DNA of 40,608 bases from an uncultured Paracoccaceae bacterium (lineage in GTDB: Bacteria > Pseudomonadota > Alphaproteobacteria > Rhodobacterales > Rhodobacteraceae). A model generated the notes under the pieces. It was not told the DNA's origin and did not search any database. It worked only from the letters and a program-made list of their open reading frames with translations. Location: positions 1 to 40,608 of the forward strand of contig CALSNT010000019.1 in NCBI GenBank assembly GCA_943787785.1, given 5' to 3'. Position numbers and translations under genes: made by a program. Below, piece after piece: positions 23,714 through 32,799 of this stretch (position 1 is the first letter of the stretch; every line of letters starts with the position of its first letter).

Positions 23714-24628
23714 CTAGCGCAAGAACGCTCCAGTTCGCGAATGTTTCTGCCGCTCGCGTACCCAGATCAGCATGCCGGAGGCAACAATGATCGCAGCACC
23801 AATTAGGGTCCAGCCATCGGGAATGTGATTGAAAACCAGATAGCTGGTGATCGCCAGATAGATCATGAAGGAATAGGTGTAGGGCATCAGCGTATGTGCG
23901 GCGGCAAAACCGTGGGCGCGGGTCAGCAACTCGTGCCCTGACCAGCCCCAAAGGCCCAGCGCCAACATAAGACCCCAATCCAGAGCATTTGTTGGGTTCT
24001 GCCAGGTTACGATAGCCAGTGGCAAAAGCACGAGCGTCCCCAGCGCTCCCATGTAGAATTGCATCGTTTCGGCGGCGACGACACCAGACAGCCGACGTGT
24101 GATAATCGAATAGAGCGCCAGCGAAATTGAATTGTAGACCGTCAACAGGGCGGCCCAATGGAACGTTTCGCCGAATGGGCGGATCACCACCAACACTCCG
24201 ATGAACCCAAGAACGATCGCGAACCATCGCCATTTACCGACTCGCTCTCCCAGCAGGGGCATCGATAATGCACAGACGACAATCGGGGCTGAAAACATAA
24301 TCGCTGAAGTAACAGTCAGTGGCAGATATTTCAGCACGATGAAATTGAAGACGGTCGAAGAGATCAGAAGGAACGCCCTCAATCCAACCAGCGCAGGGCG
24401 CTGCGTTGAAAACCGGTCTCGTGTGAAGCCACCACGTCCAATGTGGACAAGCGAAATCAGGAAATGACCGACGTAGCGCATGAATGCCAGCTGGAAAGCG
24501 TGCAATCCGGCGATCACCAACCATTTGACGGATGTGTCGATCAGCGAAAACAAAAAATAAGCGCCTAGCATCATCACGATGCCCAATTGAGCGCGATCCT
24601 GATTGGCGCGAGGAGCGAGACCGCTCAT
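23714..24628 (-). CDS. EamA/DMT-family transporter
   Basis: A 304-residue integral membrane protein with about ten helices and two EamA repeats (AYFLFSLIDTSVKWLV in the first, LGLWGWSGHELLTRAHGF in the second, ending in the basic tail RERQKHS). Members move metabolites, often outward. Its ATG lies nine bases after the stop of the dehydrogenase gene, making it the last gene of the leftward TRAP operon. Export of a catabolic intermediate or relief of acid build-up is possible. Its stop faces the sulfotransferase stop with only 6 bases between. Confidence 0.9.
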   Translation of the reverse strand: MSGLAPRANQDRAQLGIVMMLGAYFLFSLIDTSVKWLVIAGLHAFQLAFMRYVGHFLISLVHIGRGGFTRDRFSTQRPALVGLRAFLLISSTVFNFIVLKYLPLTVTSAIMFSAPIVVCALSMPLLGERVGKWRWFAIVLGFIGVLVVIRPFGETFHWAALLTVYNSISLALYSIITRRLSGVVAAETMQFYMGALGTLVLLPLAIVTWQNPTNALDWGLMLALGLWGWSGHELLTRAHGFAAAHTLMPYTYSFMIYLAITSYLVFNHIPDGWTLIGAAIIVASGMLIWVRERQKHSRTGAFLR

Positions 24629-24637
24629 TCGGTTAGA

Positions 24638-25525
24638 CTATCGACCAAAACGCCTCGCAAAAAAATCGGTCATTTGCGACACCATCAGATCACCGTCACC
24701 TTCATCAATTGCAGTCTGCAGAGCTTCGTTCGCAGATTTTGACATGATAGTTTCGGCGTTTAGATCGGCAGCCATTTTGGCGTAGTAACCGACGTCTTTG
24801 GCGGCGTTCCTAATCGAAAAGGCGAGTGTGTCCGGAATGCCATCGACTGCGTAGCCTTTCACGAAGTCCATCATTCCTGAATGGAGCGGCCCGGCTGCGA
24901 TAACATCGTAAACCGCCTTGCGTTCAATACCAGCGACGTCGGCCATGGCGAACACTTCGGCCATGGCGTTCGCCGTCGTCATACCGAAGAAATTGTTCAG
25001 CAATTTAATCGTGTGGCCTGATCCGAGTGCGCCCAGATGAAAAACATTCTCGCCCAGATCGTCTAGAATCGGACGGATGCGGTCGAACGTTAACTTATCG
25101 CCGGCAGCCATGATGTTCAGCTTGCCGTCTTTTGCATGGGCTGGCGTGCGACCTAGCGGCGCGTCAAGATAAACTCCGCCAGCAGCTGCAACTTCGGCCC
25201 CCAATGCCTTGGTCGACTCTGGCAGCGACGTGCCGAAGTCCACAATCACAGCCCCCGGCTTCAACCCGGCGATCACTCCGTCCGGTCCGCGCATGCGGGC
25301 TTCGACCGAGGCCGACGTATCGACGCACAGCATCACGATATCGCTTGCGGCGGCCAGGTCGCGGGCGGTTGCGGCCTCGGTTGCGCCGCGGGCGACCGCA
25401 GCATCAACTGCTGCTCGCGACCGGTTTGCTATCACCGTCACAGGGTAATCCAGTGACTGAAGGCGTTCGACCATCGCAGTTCCCATTAGGCCAAGGCCAA
25501 TGAATCCAATTGCAGGTTTCGTCAT
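24638..25525 (-). CDS. Beta-hydroxyacid dehydrogenase (3-hydroxyisobutyrate dehydrogenase family)
   Basis: 295 residues. The Rossmann motif is GFIGLGLMGTAM (residues 7-18), the substrate-site block is YLDAPLGRTPAHAKDGKLNI, and the catalytic lysine is in GSGHTIKLLNNF. The family oxidises 3-hydroxyacids or reduces tartronate semialdehyde with NAD(P). In this operon it probably acts on a C3-C4 product of sugar-acid breakdown; the exact substrate cannot be read from the sequence. GGAAGGA lies upstream of the ATG. Confidence 0.9.
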   Translation of the reverse strand: MTKPAIGFIGLGLMGTAMVERLQSLDYPVTVIANRSRAAVDAAVARGATEAATARDLAAASDIVMLCVDTSASVEARMRGPDGVIAGLKPGAVIVDFGTSLPESTKALGAEVAAAGGVYLDAPLGRTPAHAKDGKLNIMAAGDKLTFDRIRPILDDLGENVFHLGALGSGHTIKLLNNFFGMTTANAMAEVFAMADVAGIERKAVYDVIAAGPLHSGMMDFVKGYAVDGIPDTLAFSIRNAAKDVGYYAKMAADLNAETIMSKSANEALQTAIDEGDGDLMVSQMTDFFARRFGR

Positions 25526-25551
25526 GTTCGTCCTTCCGAGGGGGTTGCCAA

Positions 25552-26499
25552 TCAGGCACAGAATGGGGCGTCAGATGCCCAGCGGTGAATGTCGATATGA
25601 GGTTGATCGGCTAGTCGGGCGCGGGCTTCTTGCCACAGGGTGCGCCAGATGCGCCAGTCCTGCAATTCGCTGGTGGGATCACTTCGTGAACGCGCGACGA
25701 ACTCAGGGAAATGCGTTCGGCCTGAATTTTGCCCGGTGACGTGATAGCGCAGATCGAAGGACCAGCGGAACCCGTCTGTCTTATTAACCAGCGAAGCATG
25801 GGGCGTCAGCGGATGGAAAATCACCGCGCCCCCGGCTTTGACCGGCAGCGGCACGGCTCGCGCCTCATCCACGAAACCGTCGGCAATCCCTGTCTGAGTG
25901 CGGGGACAATGGGGAAGAATTTCCTGCTCCGGCAGTTTTGGCAGCACCTGAAGACAACCGTTTTCCACAGTCGCGTCGGTGATCGCCAGCCACACGGTAA
26001 CCAACTGCGTCTGATCCGCTTCTTCGAGTGCGACAGCGCGATCCTGATGCCAGTCGGTGGCGGTGATGTGCGCGCGGATCTCATCGGGTTGCAGGGCATC
26101 CGCTGGCGGTTTGATCCGCACATGCTGGATCGGATTGGACGTAATCTCTGGCCCGATCAGACATTCGACCAAGTCCAGTAATCGCGGTGAGGTGACCATG
26201 TCGAACACAGCTGGGCCAAAGTGCATCGGCGTGTCTGCCTCGATCCGGTCGCCGGGCAATGAGATATCCATCGGCTGAAACCATTCGCATTTGGCGTGAT
26301 AGGCGCTCAGCAGCTTGCCCCAGAAATCCTCGGTGACCGGGTCGCCAACGCGCCCTTCGGACCGCCATCCTGCATAGAGCCGGTTGATCAACCCACTGTA
26401 TTCATCGCGCACGGCGCTGAGCACTGCCGACTCAAGCACGTTCTCGACCACAAGAAACCCGTTATCGTTGAACTTGGTGACTTGGTCGGTGCTCAGCAC
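25552..26499 (-). CDS. Phytanoyl-CoA dioxygenase (PhyH)-family Fe(II)/2-oxoglutarate oxygenase
   Basis: 315 residues. The iron ligands are His and Asp in TDWHQDRA and the distal His in PLTPHASLVNKT. The nearby Arg in GFRWSFDLRY would hold 2-oxoglutarate. Members hydroxylate small molecules, and CoA is not required in many bacterial cases. It starts at a GTG (26499) with AGGAG six bases upstream, nine bases after the TRAP large permease. Its placement in a sugar-acid operon suggests that the imported compound or a derivative is hydroxylated or demethylated first. Confidence 0.88.
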   Translation of the reverse strand: MLSTDQVTKFNDNGFLVVENVLESAVLSAVRDEYSGLINRLYAGWRSEGRVGDPVTEDFWGKLLSAYHAKCEWFQPMDISLPGDRIEADTPMHFGPAVFDMVTSPRLLDLVECLIGPEITSNPIQHVRIKPPADALQPDEIRAHITATDWHQDRAVALEEADQTQLVTVWLAITDATVENGCLQVLPKLPEQEILPHCPRTQTGIADGFVDEARAVPLPVKAGGAVIFHPLTPHASLVNKTDGFRWSFDLRYHVTGQNSGRTHFPEFVARSRSDPTSELQDWRIWRTLWQEARARLADQPHIDIHRWASDAPFCA

Positions 26500-26508
26500 A
26501 GGTCGCTC

Positions 26509-28134
26509 CTACAGCAGGATTGTTACAATCGGTGGCCAGATCAGAAGGATCGACAGCGCCAGAATCTGGATGCAGATGAACGGCAGGAAACCCTTGAAGA
26601 TATCGGTCAGCGAGATGTGCGGCGGGGCTACGGACTTCAGATAGAAGGCTGCCGGGCCGAAGGGTGGCGACAGGAAACTGACCTGCATGTTCATCGTGAA
26701 GACAACGCCGAACCAGATCGCCACATGGCGCGGTTCCAGTTGCCCGAAGACGCCAATCTCTTCGATCGGCAGACGAAGAACGATCGGCAGGAATACGGGG
26801 ATGATCAGCAGCACGATCCCAACCCAATCCATGAACGCGCCCATGAATAGAAGGATCAGCATCATCACCAGAATGACTGCCATGGTCGGCATTTCGGCCC
26901 CGACGATCAGATTGGCAATATAGGTCGGACCACCAGCAATCGTGTAGGCCCCTGCAAGAGCTGCCGCACCAATGGTGACCCAGATAATCGTGCCTGTTGA
27001 TTTGAGGGTGCGCATCAGGCTGTCCCAGACAAGCGACATGCTTGCCTCGCCCCGGAATATTGAGATGATGAGCACTGCCGCGACGCCCATTCCGGCCGCT
27101 TCCGTGATGCCAGTGATGCCACCGTAGATTGAGCCGAGAACAACGCCGATCACGACTATGGGGGCGACCAGCCCCTTGCCCATGTCCCAGCCGGTTTTGG
27201 TGCGCTTCCAGCCAAAGGCAAAGAAGATCAAAGCAAGGGCGATGGCAACCATGCCACCGAACCACGGGATGTAGTCCGGGGTGCCGAAAGTGATCGGGTC
27301 AACATTCTCGATCAGAGCGTTCTGTCCGGTGACAGTGAAGAACACCGCTCGCAAGAAAAGCGCAGTGGCGAACCCAGCCCACAATAAGCACATGAACGCC
27401 CCGAACAGGGCGGCCTTGCCCCACCCGCGCGGCGTGCCCTCGACATGGTCGGGCAAGGGGGCGTCCTGAGGGCGCAGCTGCGTGCGGATGATGATGTAGA
27501 TGATGATCATGCTGGCAAGCATGAAACCCGGCAGGAATGATGCCGTAAACAGCGCCTTGATCGAAGTTTCAGTGATCAGCCCGTAGATGATCAAGACGAT
27601 GGACGGCGGGATCATCGTCCCAAGCGAACCACTTGCGCATATCGTTCCAATGGCGAGGTTCTGATTGTACCCAAGGCGCAGCATCTGCGGCAGGGCGATC
27701 AGGCCAAGAAGCACAACTTCTCCGCCGATGATCCCCGACATTGCCGCCATGATCACAGCCATCAACGAGGTGACGATGGCGATGCCGCCGCGCACGCCGG
27801 AAAGCCAGACATTCAGACTGGAGTACATCGACTTGGCGATGCCAGAACGCTCCAACAGTGCTGCCATGAAAATAAACAGCGGAATTGAAATGAGCACGTA
27901 ATCCGTCAGAAGCCCGTATATCTTCTGCGTCAGAATATAGAGCGGTCCGGTGCCGGGCCTGCCTGTCAGCATCCCGTCGCCAAATGACAGCGGATTCAGG
28001 AACAGCGCGGGCTCGAACTTCAGCACCAGAACAAGCACGGCAAGGACCGCCGAGGCAAAGCCAAGCGGCATGCCGATGGCCAGCAGCACGATGAGGCTGA
28101 ACATCAGGATGAGTGAGATTGTCCCGATGTCCAT
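26509..28134 (-). CDS. dctM: TRAP transporter large permease, DctM family
   Basis: About 541 residues, all membrane helices, ending VLALSILLIWPPIVTILL-like (segment near the C-terminus: SILLIWPPIVTILL). Typical DctM motifs are GMPLGFASAVLAVLVLVL, ALLERSGIAKSMY, GSLGTMIPPSIVLIIYG and GAFMDWVGIVLLIIPVF. It is about 110 residues longer than standard DctM because of an extra segment near residues 240-340, including a loop with a Trp/Phe pair. The ATG at 28134 shares one base with the dctQ stop. It imports a carboxylate in symport with Na+ together with the DctQ and DctP homologues. Confidence 0.92.
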   Translation of the reverse strand: MDIGTISLILMFSLIVLLAIGMPLGFASAVLAVLVLVLKFEPALFLNPLSFGDGMLTGRPGTGPLYILTQKIYGLLTDYVLISIPLFIFMAALLERSGIAKSMYSSLNVWLSGVRGGIAIVTSLMAVIMAAMSGIIGGEVVLLGLIALPQMLRLGYNQNLAIGTICASGSLGTMIPPSIVLIIYGLITETSIKALFTASFLPGFMLASMIIIYIIIRTQLRPQDAPLPDHVEGTPRGWGKAALFGAFMCLLWAGFATALFLRAVFFTVTGQNALIENVDPITFGTPDYIPWFGGMVAIALALIFFAFGWKRTKTGWDMGKGLVAPIVVIGVVLGSIYGGITGITEAAGMGVAAVLIISIFRGEASMSLVWDSLMRTLKSTGTIIWVTIGAAALAGAYTIAGGPTYIANLIVGAEMPTMAVILVMMLILLFMGAFMDWVGIVLLIIPVFLPIVLRLPIEEIGVFGQLEPRHVAIWFGVVFTMNMQVSFLSPPFGPAAFYLKSVAPPHISLTDIFKGFLPFICIQILALSILLIWPPIVTILL

Positions 28135-28979
28135 CAGTCGGCTCCCAATGTGCGTTTCAACGCTTCGATCTCTTCTTCGTCGATGTCGTCGGGGCCGACG
28201 TGGCTTTCCGGTTCCGCGTTCCAATCCGAGATCAGGTTGACGACGGCCTGCAGACCGACCAGCGTGACTGCGATCAAGATCATCGGTTGTATTGTTGCCG
28301 GAAGCGGTGGGTCAAAAGCGGTGCCGAAGGTTTCCCATCTGTAGAGTTTATTGATGAAAACCTGATTGTAGCTGCCGAACACCAGGAAGAAGGCAAACAG
28401 CAGGATCAGCGCGGTCGAAATGACGTCGAACATCTTCTGCATCCAACGCGGCACCACGTCATACAGCAGGAAAATACGGATATGACTGCGCTGCTGCATG
28501 GCATAGAGCCCAGCCAGCAGAAACACGAAACCGGCCAGCCACAGTGACAATTCATTGGCCCACAGCGTGGGCCGTTCGATCACATAGCGCAGAAAAACCT
28601 CGTACAGCATGACAGACGTCAGAAGCGCGATCAGCATCATGGTGACGCGGCCCAGAAACACCGACAGCCGATCAGCAGCGCGCCAGCTGGGGAATTCCAT
28701 CCCCGCCCGCCGTACGGTCATCGTGCCGAAGATTGCCAACACCGGCAGCATCACGATGGCAAGCAGGTCCCAGACATCGATGAAGCCGATAAGACCTGCC
28801 GCGTCCGGGGTGACGTCGTTGCGTTCATGGATACTGCGCACTTGGCCGAAAAGGGATTCGTCCGACGGCGGTGCGATTGTCAGCATGTAGGCCGGTATGT
28901 GCCAAATCGCCCACCCGGCGGCGGCAATGAAGGCCAAAGGCACGATCCATTCAACGATGGAATGCTGTTTCTCGGACAT
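28134..28979 (-). CDS. dctQ: TRAP transporter small permease, DctQ family
   Basis: 281 residues, longer than the usual 160-200. An N-terminal helix and periplasmic loop precede the DctQ core (LLTSVMLYEVFLRYVIERPTLW in two overlapping parts; ANELSLWLAGFVFLLAG; RSHIRIFLLYDVVPRW). The C-terminus is acidic (DDIDEEEIEALKRTL). The extended DctQ pairs with an extended DctM, a known sub-branch of TRAP systems. It lies 104 bases downstream of dctP, with a stem-loop between. Confidence 0.9.
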   Translation of the reverse strand: MSEKQHSIVEWIVPLAFIAAAGWAIWHIPAYMLTIAPPSDESLFGQVRSIHERNDVTPDAAGLIGFIDVWDLLAIVMLPVLAIFGTMTVRRAGMEFPSWRAADRLSVFLGRVTMMLIALLTSVMLYEVFLRYVIERPTLWANELSLWLAGFVFLLAGLYAMQQRSHIRIFLLYDVVPRWMQKMFDVISTALILLFAFFLVFGSYNQVFINKLYRWETFGTAFDPPLPATIQPMILIAVTLVGLQAVVNLISDWNAEPESHVGPDDIDEEEIEALKRTLGAD

Positions 28980-29029
28980 TGTCGTGTCTCTCCCCCGGTT
29001 TCTGACAGCCTCGCCCCTGGCAGAAAAAA

Positions 29030-29054
29030 GGCAAGCCCTTTGGCCGGGCTTGCC
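29030..29054 (-). terminator. Stem-loop between dctP and dctQM
   Basis: A perfect 9-bp inverted repeat, GGCAAGCCC / GGGCTTGCC, with a 7-base loop. On the minus strand it is followed by TTTTTT, and a T-rich tract also lies on the other side. It probably lets most transcripts stop after dctP, so that the binding protein is made in excess over the permeases. Confidence 0.8.
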
Positions 29055-29083
29055 TTGTCTTTTTCAACTAAGCTTGGGTCCGA

Positions 29084-30109
29084 TTACTCGGACACAAGGC
29101 CCAGCTGTTTCAGGTAGGCAACGTGGCTTTCCACCAGCGCTTTGGCTTCCGGCGTGGTCGCGAACTCGGGCCAGGAGGCCTGAGCCGCATCGCGGAACGC
29201 CTGACGGTCTTCAGGCGACCAGTCATAAAGGTTCACACCTTTTCCGCGCAGCATCGCGGCGGCTTCGGTGTTCTTAACCTCGTTCAGCATCGCGGTGCGT
29301 AGGGCCAGCGATTCCATCGCGACTGACATGATGCGGCGGTGCTTTTCAGGCATCCCATCCCAGACCGCCTTGTTGCAGGTCAGGTGATCCGACGGCATCG
29401 AGTGGAAGCCCGGATAGTTGGTGTGCTCGACCAGATCATAGAGGCCCAGACCGACGTTGTTGGCCAAACCCGAAGCGTCTGCCCCGTCGATGATGCCGGT
29501 TTCCAGCGCGGTGAAGATTTCGGTGAAGTCCATCACGATCGGCTTGGCGCCCAGTTTTTCGAAGATTTTGGTTTCCATGCCCGGGGGCGAACGGAATTTC
29601 CAGTCTTTGAAGTCTTCCGCGTTGCGGATCGGCTTGGATGAGGACAGCGATTCCTGACCCGGCACCCACCAGCCGATCAGCTGCATGCCATAGCCGTTGT
29701 AAAGCTCCTGCGCAGCCTCAAGGCCACCTCCGTAGTAAAGCCAGCTCAGCTGCTGATAGGGGGTGTCATAGCCGCCCATGATGTCGCCGACGAACTGGAA
29801 CGCCGGGTTCTTGCCGGTCTGATACCCGCCGCCCGTCATGTCACAATCAAGAATGCCCGTGGCAGCCGCGTCAAAGGTTTCGACAGATTTGACTACCGAA
29901 GACGAATAGAACATTTCGACTTCGATCTCGCCACCAGACATGGTCTGGATGTTGTCGACGTACTCGGCTGCCAATTGGCCCGAAAGCTGTTCGGTCGAGA
30001 AATGCGTCTGAATGCGCAGCTTGGTCGTCGCGTGGCTTTCTGCCAGCGCGGACCCGACCAGAAGCGCGGACGCCGCAAGCGAAGCTGCGGCCAGATTGGT
30101 GAATTTCAT
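29084..30109 (-). CDS. dctP: TRAP transporter solute-binding protein, DctP family
   Basis: About 341 residues. The signal peptide MKFTNLAAASLAASALLVGS ends before ESHA. The mature part has the DctP ligand region (MDFTEIFTALETGIIDGADA) and ends KQLGLVSE. It binds an organic acid in the periplasm and delivers it to DctQM. The ATG at 30109 has GGAGG six bases upstream; the open frame to 30208 is not coding. The binding-site Arg/Trp pattern (WKFRSPPGMET) fits carboxylate ligands, but the compound cannot be named. Confidence 0.93.
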   Translation of the reverse strand: MKFTNLAAASLAASALLVGSALAESHATTKLRIQTHFSTEQLSGQLAAEYVDNIQTMSGGEIEVEMFYSSSVVKSVETFDAAATGILDCDMTGGGYQTGKNPAFQFVGDIMGGYDTPYQQLSWLYYGGGLEAAQELYNGYGMQLIGWWVPGQESLSSSKPIRNAEDFKDWKFRSPPGMETKIFEKLGAKPIVMDFTEIFTALETGIIDGADASGLANNVGLGLYDLVEHTNYPGFHSMPSDHLTCNKAVWDGMPEKHRRIMSVAMESLALRTAMLNEVKNTEAAAMLRGKGVNLYDWSPEDRQAFRDAAQASWPEFATTPEAKALVESHVAYLKQLGLVSE

Positions 30110-30207
30110 AGTGTCCTCCCGGTTCACGTTTTGACCGCCAGCGCGCTCTGATGGCATTTGGCGGCGTGTTAAGTGACCGAACCCTAGCAAGGGGCGGCTG
30201 ATTCCCA

Positions 30208-30263
30208 CAACAAAAAATCCAGCATTTTGTTGAATTTTGAAATACTTTCAAATGTTCAAAATT
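30208..30263. promoter_or_regulatory. Two inverted repeats in the dctP/gntR divergent promoter region
   Basis: CAACAAAA(n9)TTTTGTTG at 30208-30232 and AATTTTGAA(n13)TTCAAAATT at 30233-30263, both perfect and directly adjacent. They lie between the divergent regulator and TRAP operon, where a GntR-type dimer would bind both promoters. Confidence 0.7.
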
Positions 30264-30280
30264 TCGCATAGTGTTAATAT

Positions 30281-30949
30281 ATGACAATTACTACCCAAAC
30301 CGCTCGGTTGAACACCGGAGACATTTTTGAGGACCTGCGCGTGGGATTGACCACGGCGCGGTTTGATCCCGGCGCAAAGTTGATGCCGCAAGATCTACGC
30401 GCAATCTACGGCTGTTCAGCGAACACAATTCGTGAAGTACTGTTACGCCTCTCTTTCACGGGTCTGGTTGTGTTTGAAGAGCAACGCGGTTTCCGCGTCC
30501 GTCGCACCTCCTCACAGCGTTTGCACGATCTGGCGATTTTCCGAATTCAACTCGAGCAGGAGGGTCTGGCACGCTCGATTGAACGAGGTGGGGTTGCCTG
30601 GGAGGCGCAACTTTCCGCCGCACACTACAAATTACGTCACATCGAGGAGCAGGCGGAGACACCGGAAAAGCTGACCGACGTGCTTCCGCTGTGGTGTGCC
30701 GCTGAATGGGAGTTCCACGACACATTGCTGGCGGCCTGCGACTCACCCTGCCTGCGCGAGTCCTACCGGGGCGTCTACGACCAATTCCGCCAACAGCGTG
30801 TCACGTTGGACAACAATTTCGGGCATATCGATGAAAATATCCTGGAGCATCAGCGCATCCTGGAAGCGGCACTCGCTCATGATACCGTGACTGCACGACA
30901 GCATGTGTACAACCACCTGAAACGGAACCTGTTGCCCAATCAGAGCTGA
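30281..30949 (+). CDS. GntR-family transcriptional regulator (FCD domain)
   Basis: 222 residues. The N-terminal winged helix (LTTARFDPGAKLMPQDLRAIYG; then SANTIREVLLRLSFTGLV) is followed by a helical FCD ligand domain with metal-type residues in CAAEWEFHDTLL and ILEHQRILEAAL. FCD regulators bind small carboxylates and release DNA. It is divergent from dctP with paired operators between, so it probably represses the TRAP operon and itself until the sugar acid is present. No clear ribosome binding site precedes the ATG at 30281. Its last 10 bases overlap the end of the convergent denD-like gene. Confidence 0.9.
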   Translation: MTITTQTARLNTGDIFEDLRVGLTTARFDPGAKLMPQDLRAIYGCSANTIREVLLRLSFTGLVVFEEQRGFRVRRTSSQRLHDLAIFRIQLEQEGLARSIERGGVAWEAQLSAAHYKLRHIEEQAETPEKLTDVLPLWCAAEWEFHDTLLAACDSPCLRESYRGVYDQFRQQRVTLDNNFGHIDENILEHQRILEAALAHDTVTARQHVYNHLKRNLLPNQS

Positions 30950-31917
30950 CCCAACTCGTCCTCGACATACTGACGGACAATTTCAGCGAAGCTGGCTTCA
31001 GCCGTGAAACCCAACATGCGGGCGCGTTCCGGTGCGAAATCGCGCGGCCAGCCTGAAACGATGGCCATGATCGCCGGATCATCCTTGCGCTGGATCAGCG
31101 CGACCGCATCGTTTCCGGCGACATCGCGCAGCGCCTCGATCTGTTCGGCCACAGTGCAGGACACCCCCGGCATGCTGAGGGCGCGACGTCCCTCCAGCCT
31201 CGCCGTGTCAAGCGCCGCCGCATGGGTCAGGAAACCGACCGCTGAGCGGGGCGAGGCGTGCCAATGGCGCACCGTATCGGGCACCGGCAGGATTGCCGGT
31301 TGGCCGTTCAGTGGCTCTCGGATGATGCCCGAAAAGAAGGACGATGCTGCGAGGTTCGCTTTTCCCGGTCGCACGCAGACCGTGGGAAGGCGGATCGAGA
31401 GTCCGTCGATGAACCCCTTGCGCGAAAAGTCGGTGACCATCAGTTCGGTGATCGCCTTCTGCGCGCCATAACTGGTCCGCGGCGCTTGGAAAAACGTGTC
31501 GTCGATCTGCGCCGGAAAGGGCGCTCCGAATACGGCGATGGACGACGAGAATACCAGCCGGGGCACATAGCTGCCGCCACTCTCTTCATGCTCTTCCCGC
31601 AGTGATTCCAGCAAATGCCAGCAGGCCATCATGTTGGTCGCCCAGCCTTTATCGAAGTTGGTCTCCGCCTCGCCCGAAACGATAGCCGCCAGGTGAAAAA
31701 CCACATCCGGGCGCAGCGCTGCCAGCCGCGCCGCCTCAGCTTGATCCGCCAGATTGCCGGTCAGATGATGCTCTGCCGAAGCCCCGGAGGGCGGAAACCC
31801 GATGTCGTAGAGTGTCACCTCCGGCGCGACATCACTGCCAAGCCCTTGTGTGGCAAGGTGGGCCGCCAGTTTCTGGCCAACCATGCCGCCACCACCAATG
31901 ATCAGGATTTTGGTCAT
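30940..31917 (-). CDS. denD: D-erythronate dehydrogenase-like NAD-dependent epimerase (DenD)
   Basis: 325-residue extended SDR. The NAD motif is IIGGGGMVGQKL (residues 6-17), then VVFHLAAIVSGEAETNFDKG, the catalytic SSS/YxxxK (FSSSIAVFGAP and TSYGAQKAI), and the DenD-like block LPTVCVRPGKANLAASSFFS. DenD oxidises D-erythronate at C2 to 2-oxo-tetronate, the entry step for four-carbon sugar acids; a related aldonate is also possible. The usual partners of DenD (OtnK kinase, OtnC aldolase) are not in the window. It is 13 bases downstream of the SDR gene and forms an operon with it. Confidence 0.85.
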   Translation of the reverse strand: MTKILIIGGGGMVGQKLAAHLATQGLGSDVAPEVTLYDIGFPPSGASAEHHLTGNLADQAEAARLAALRPDVVFHLAAIVSGEAETNFDKGWATNMMACWHLLESLREEHEESGGSYVPRLVFSSSIAVFGAPFPAQIDDTFFQAPRTSYGAQKAITELMVTDFSRKGFIDGLSIRLPTVCVRPGKANLAASSFFSGIIREPLNGQPAILPVPDTVRHWHASPRSAVGFLTHAAALDTARLEGRRALSMPGVSCTVAEQIEALRDVAGNDAVALIQRKDDPAIMAIVSGWPRDFAPERARMLGFTAEASFAEIVRQYVEDELGQL

Positions 31918-31930
31918 CGCAATTCTCCGA

Positions 31931-32695
31931 TCAGATCGCTGCCGTCATGCCGCCGTCGACATAAATCGTCTGCCCCATCACGAAGGACGATCCGGCACCC
32001 GACAGGAACACCGCTGCGCCGACCAACTCTTCGACATTTCCCCAGCGCCCGGCGGGCGTTCGCGCCTCCAGCCAGGCGGAAAACTTCGGATCGTCCACCA
32101 GCGCTTGATTGAGCGGAGTTTTGAAATACCCCGGCGCAATCGCATTCACCTGCAATCCGTATTTCGCCCAATCCGTCGCCATCCCCTTGGTCAGGTTCCG
32201 TATCGCCCCCTTGGTAGCCGTGTAAGGCGCAATGCCGGGCCGGGCGAGTTCGGACTGGATCGAAGCAATGTTGATGATTTTACCAACCCGACGCGGGATC
32301 ATCGCCTTCGCCACAGCTTTTCCGACCAGATAGGCGCTGGTTATGTTGGTCTTCAGCAGCAACTCCCACTGGTCATCGGGAAATTCCTCCAAAGGCGCGC
32401 GGAACTGCATGCCTGCATTGTTAATCAGGATGTCGAGCGCACCATTTGCCTCGATCCCAGCCACCCCTTCGGCAACCGCAGCGCTGTCGGTGACGTCAAA
32501 AGCGGCGGTTTCAATCGAGTATCCCTCGCCGCGCAAAATATCAGCCGCCGCCTCCAGCCAATCTGCATCGCGGGCGTTCAGCACCACGCTCGCCCCGTAT
32601 TGCGCCAGCCCGCGCGCCAACGCGAACCCGATGCCCATGCTGGATCCGGTGATCAGCGCTCGCTTCCCCGTCAGATCAAAAAGATTGCCTGTCAT
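31931..32695 (-). CDS. Gluconate 5-dehydrogenase-like SDR
   Basis: About 254-residue classical SDR. The cofactor motif is ALITGSSMGIGFALA, NNAG is in DILINNAGMQF, and the catalytic Ser and YxxxK are in IINIASIQS and PYTATKGAI. The sequence resembles gluconate/5-ketogluconate reductase (IdnO), which interconverts 5-keto-D-gluconate and D-gluconate. It lies divergent from an L-idonate 5-dehydrogenase-like gene, the enzyme that makes 5-ketogluconate, which strengthens this reading. Start: ATG 32695 (MTGNLF); a second ATG at 32719 is possible. Confidence 0.85.
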   Translation of the reverse strand: MTGNLFDLTGKRALITGSSMGIGFALARGLAQYGASVVLNARDADWLEAAADILRGEGYSIETAAFDVTDSAAVAEGVAGIEANGALDILINNAGMQFRAPLEEFPDDQWELLLKTNITSAYLVGKAVAKAMIPRRVGKIINIASIQSELARPGIAPYTATKGAIRNLTKGMATDWAKYGLQVNAIAPGYFKTPLNQALVDDPKFSAWLEARTPAGRWGNVEELVGAAVFLSGAGSSFVMGQTIYVDGGMTAAI

Positions 32696-32799
32696 CGTGC
32701 ACTCACTTTCTATTGCCATAGGTCCGGACCCTAGTAATCACATTTGCTATCGACTAGGCCTTCGGGCCGAAAGTCTGAAATCACTGCGCGGTGCCGTTC

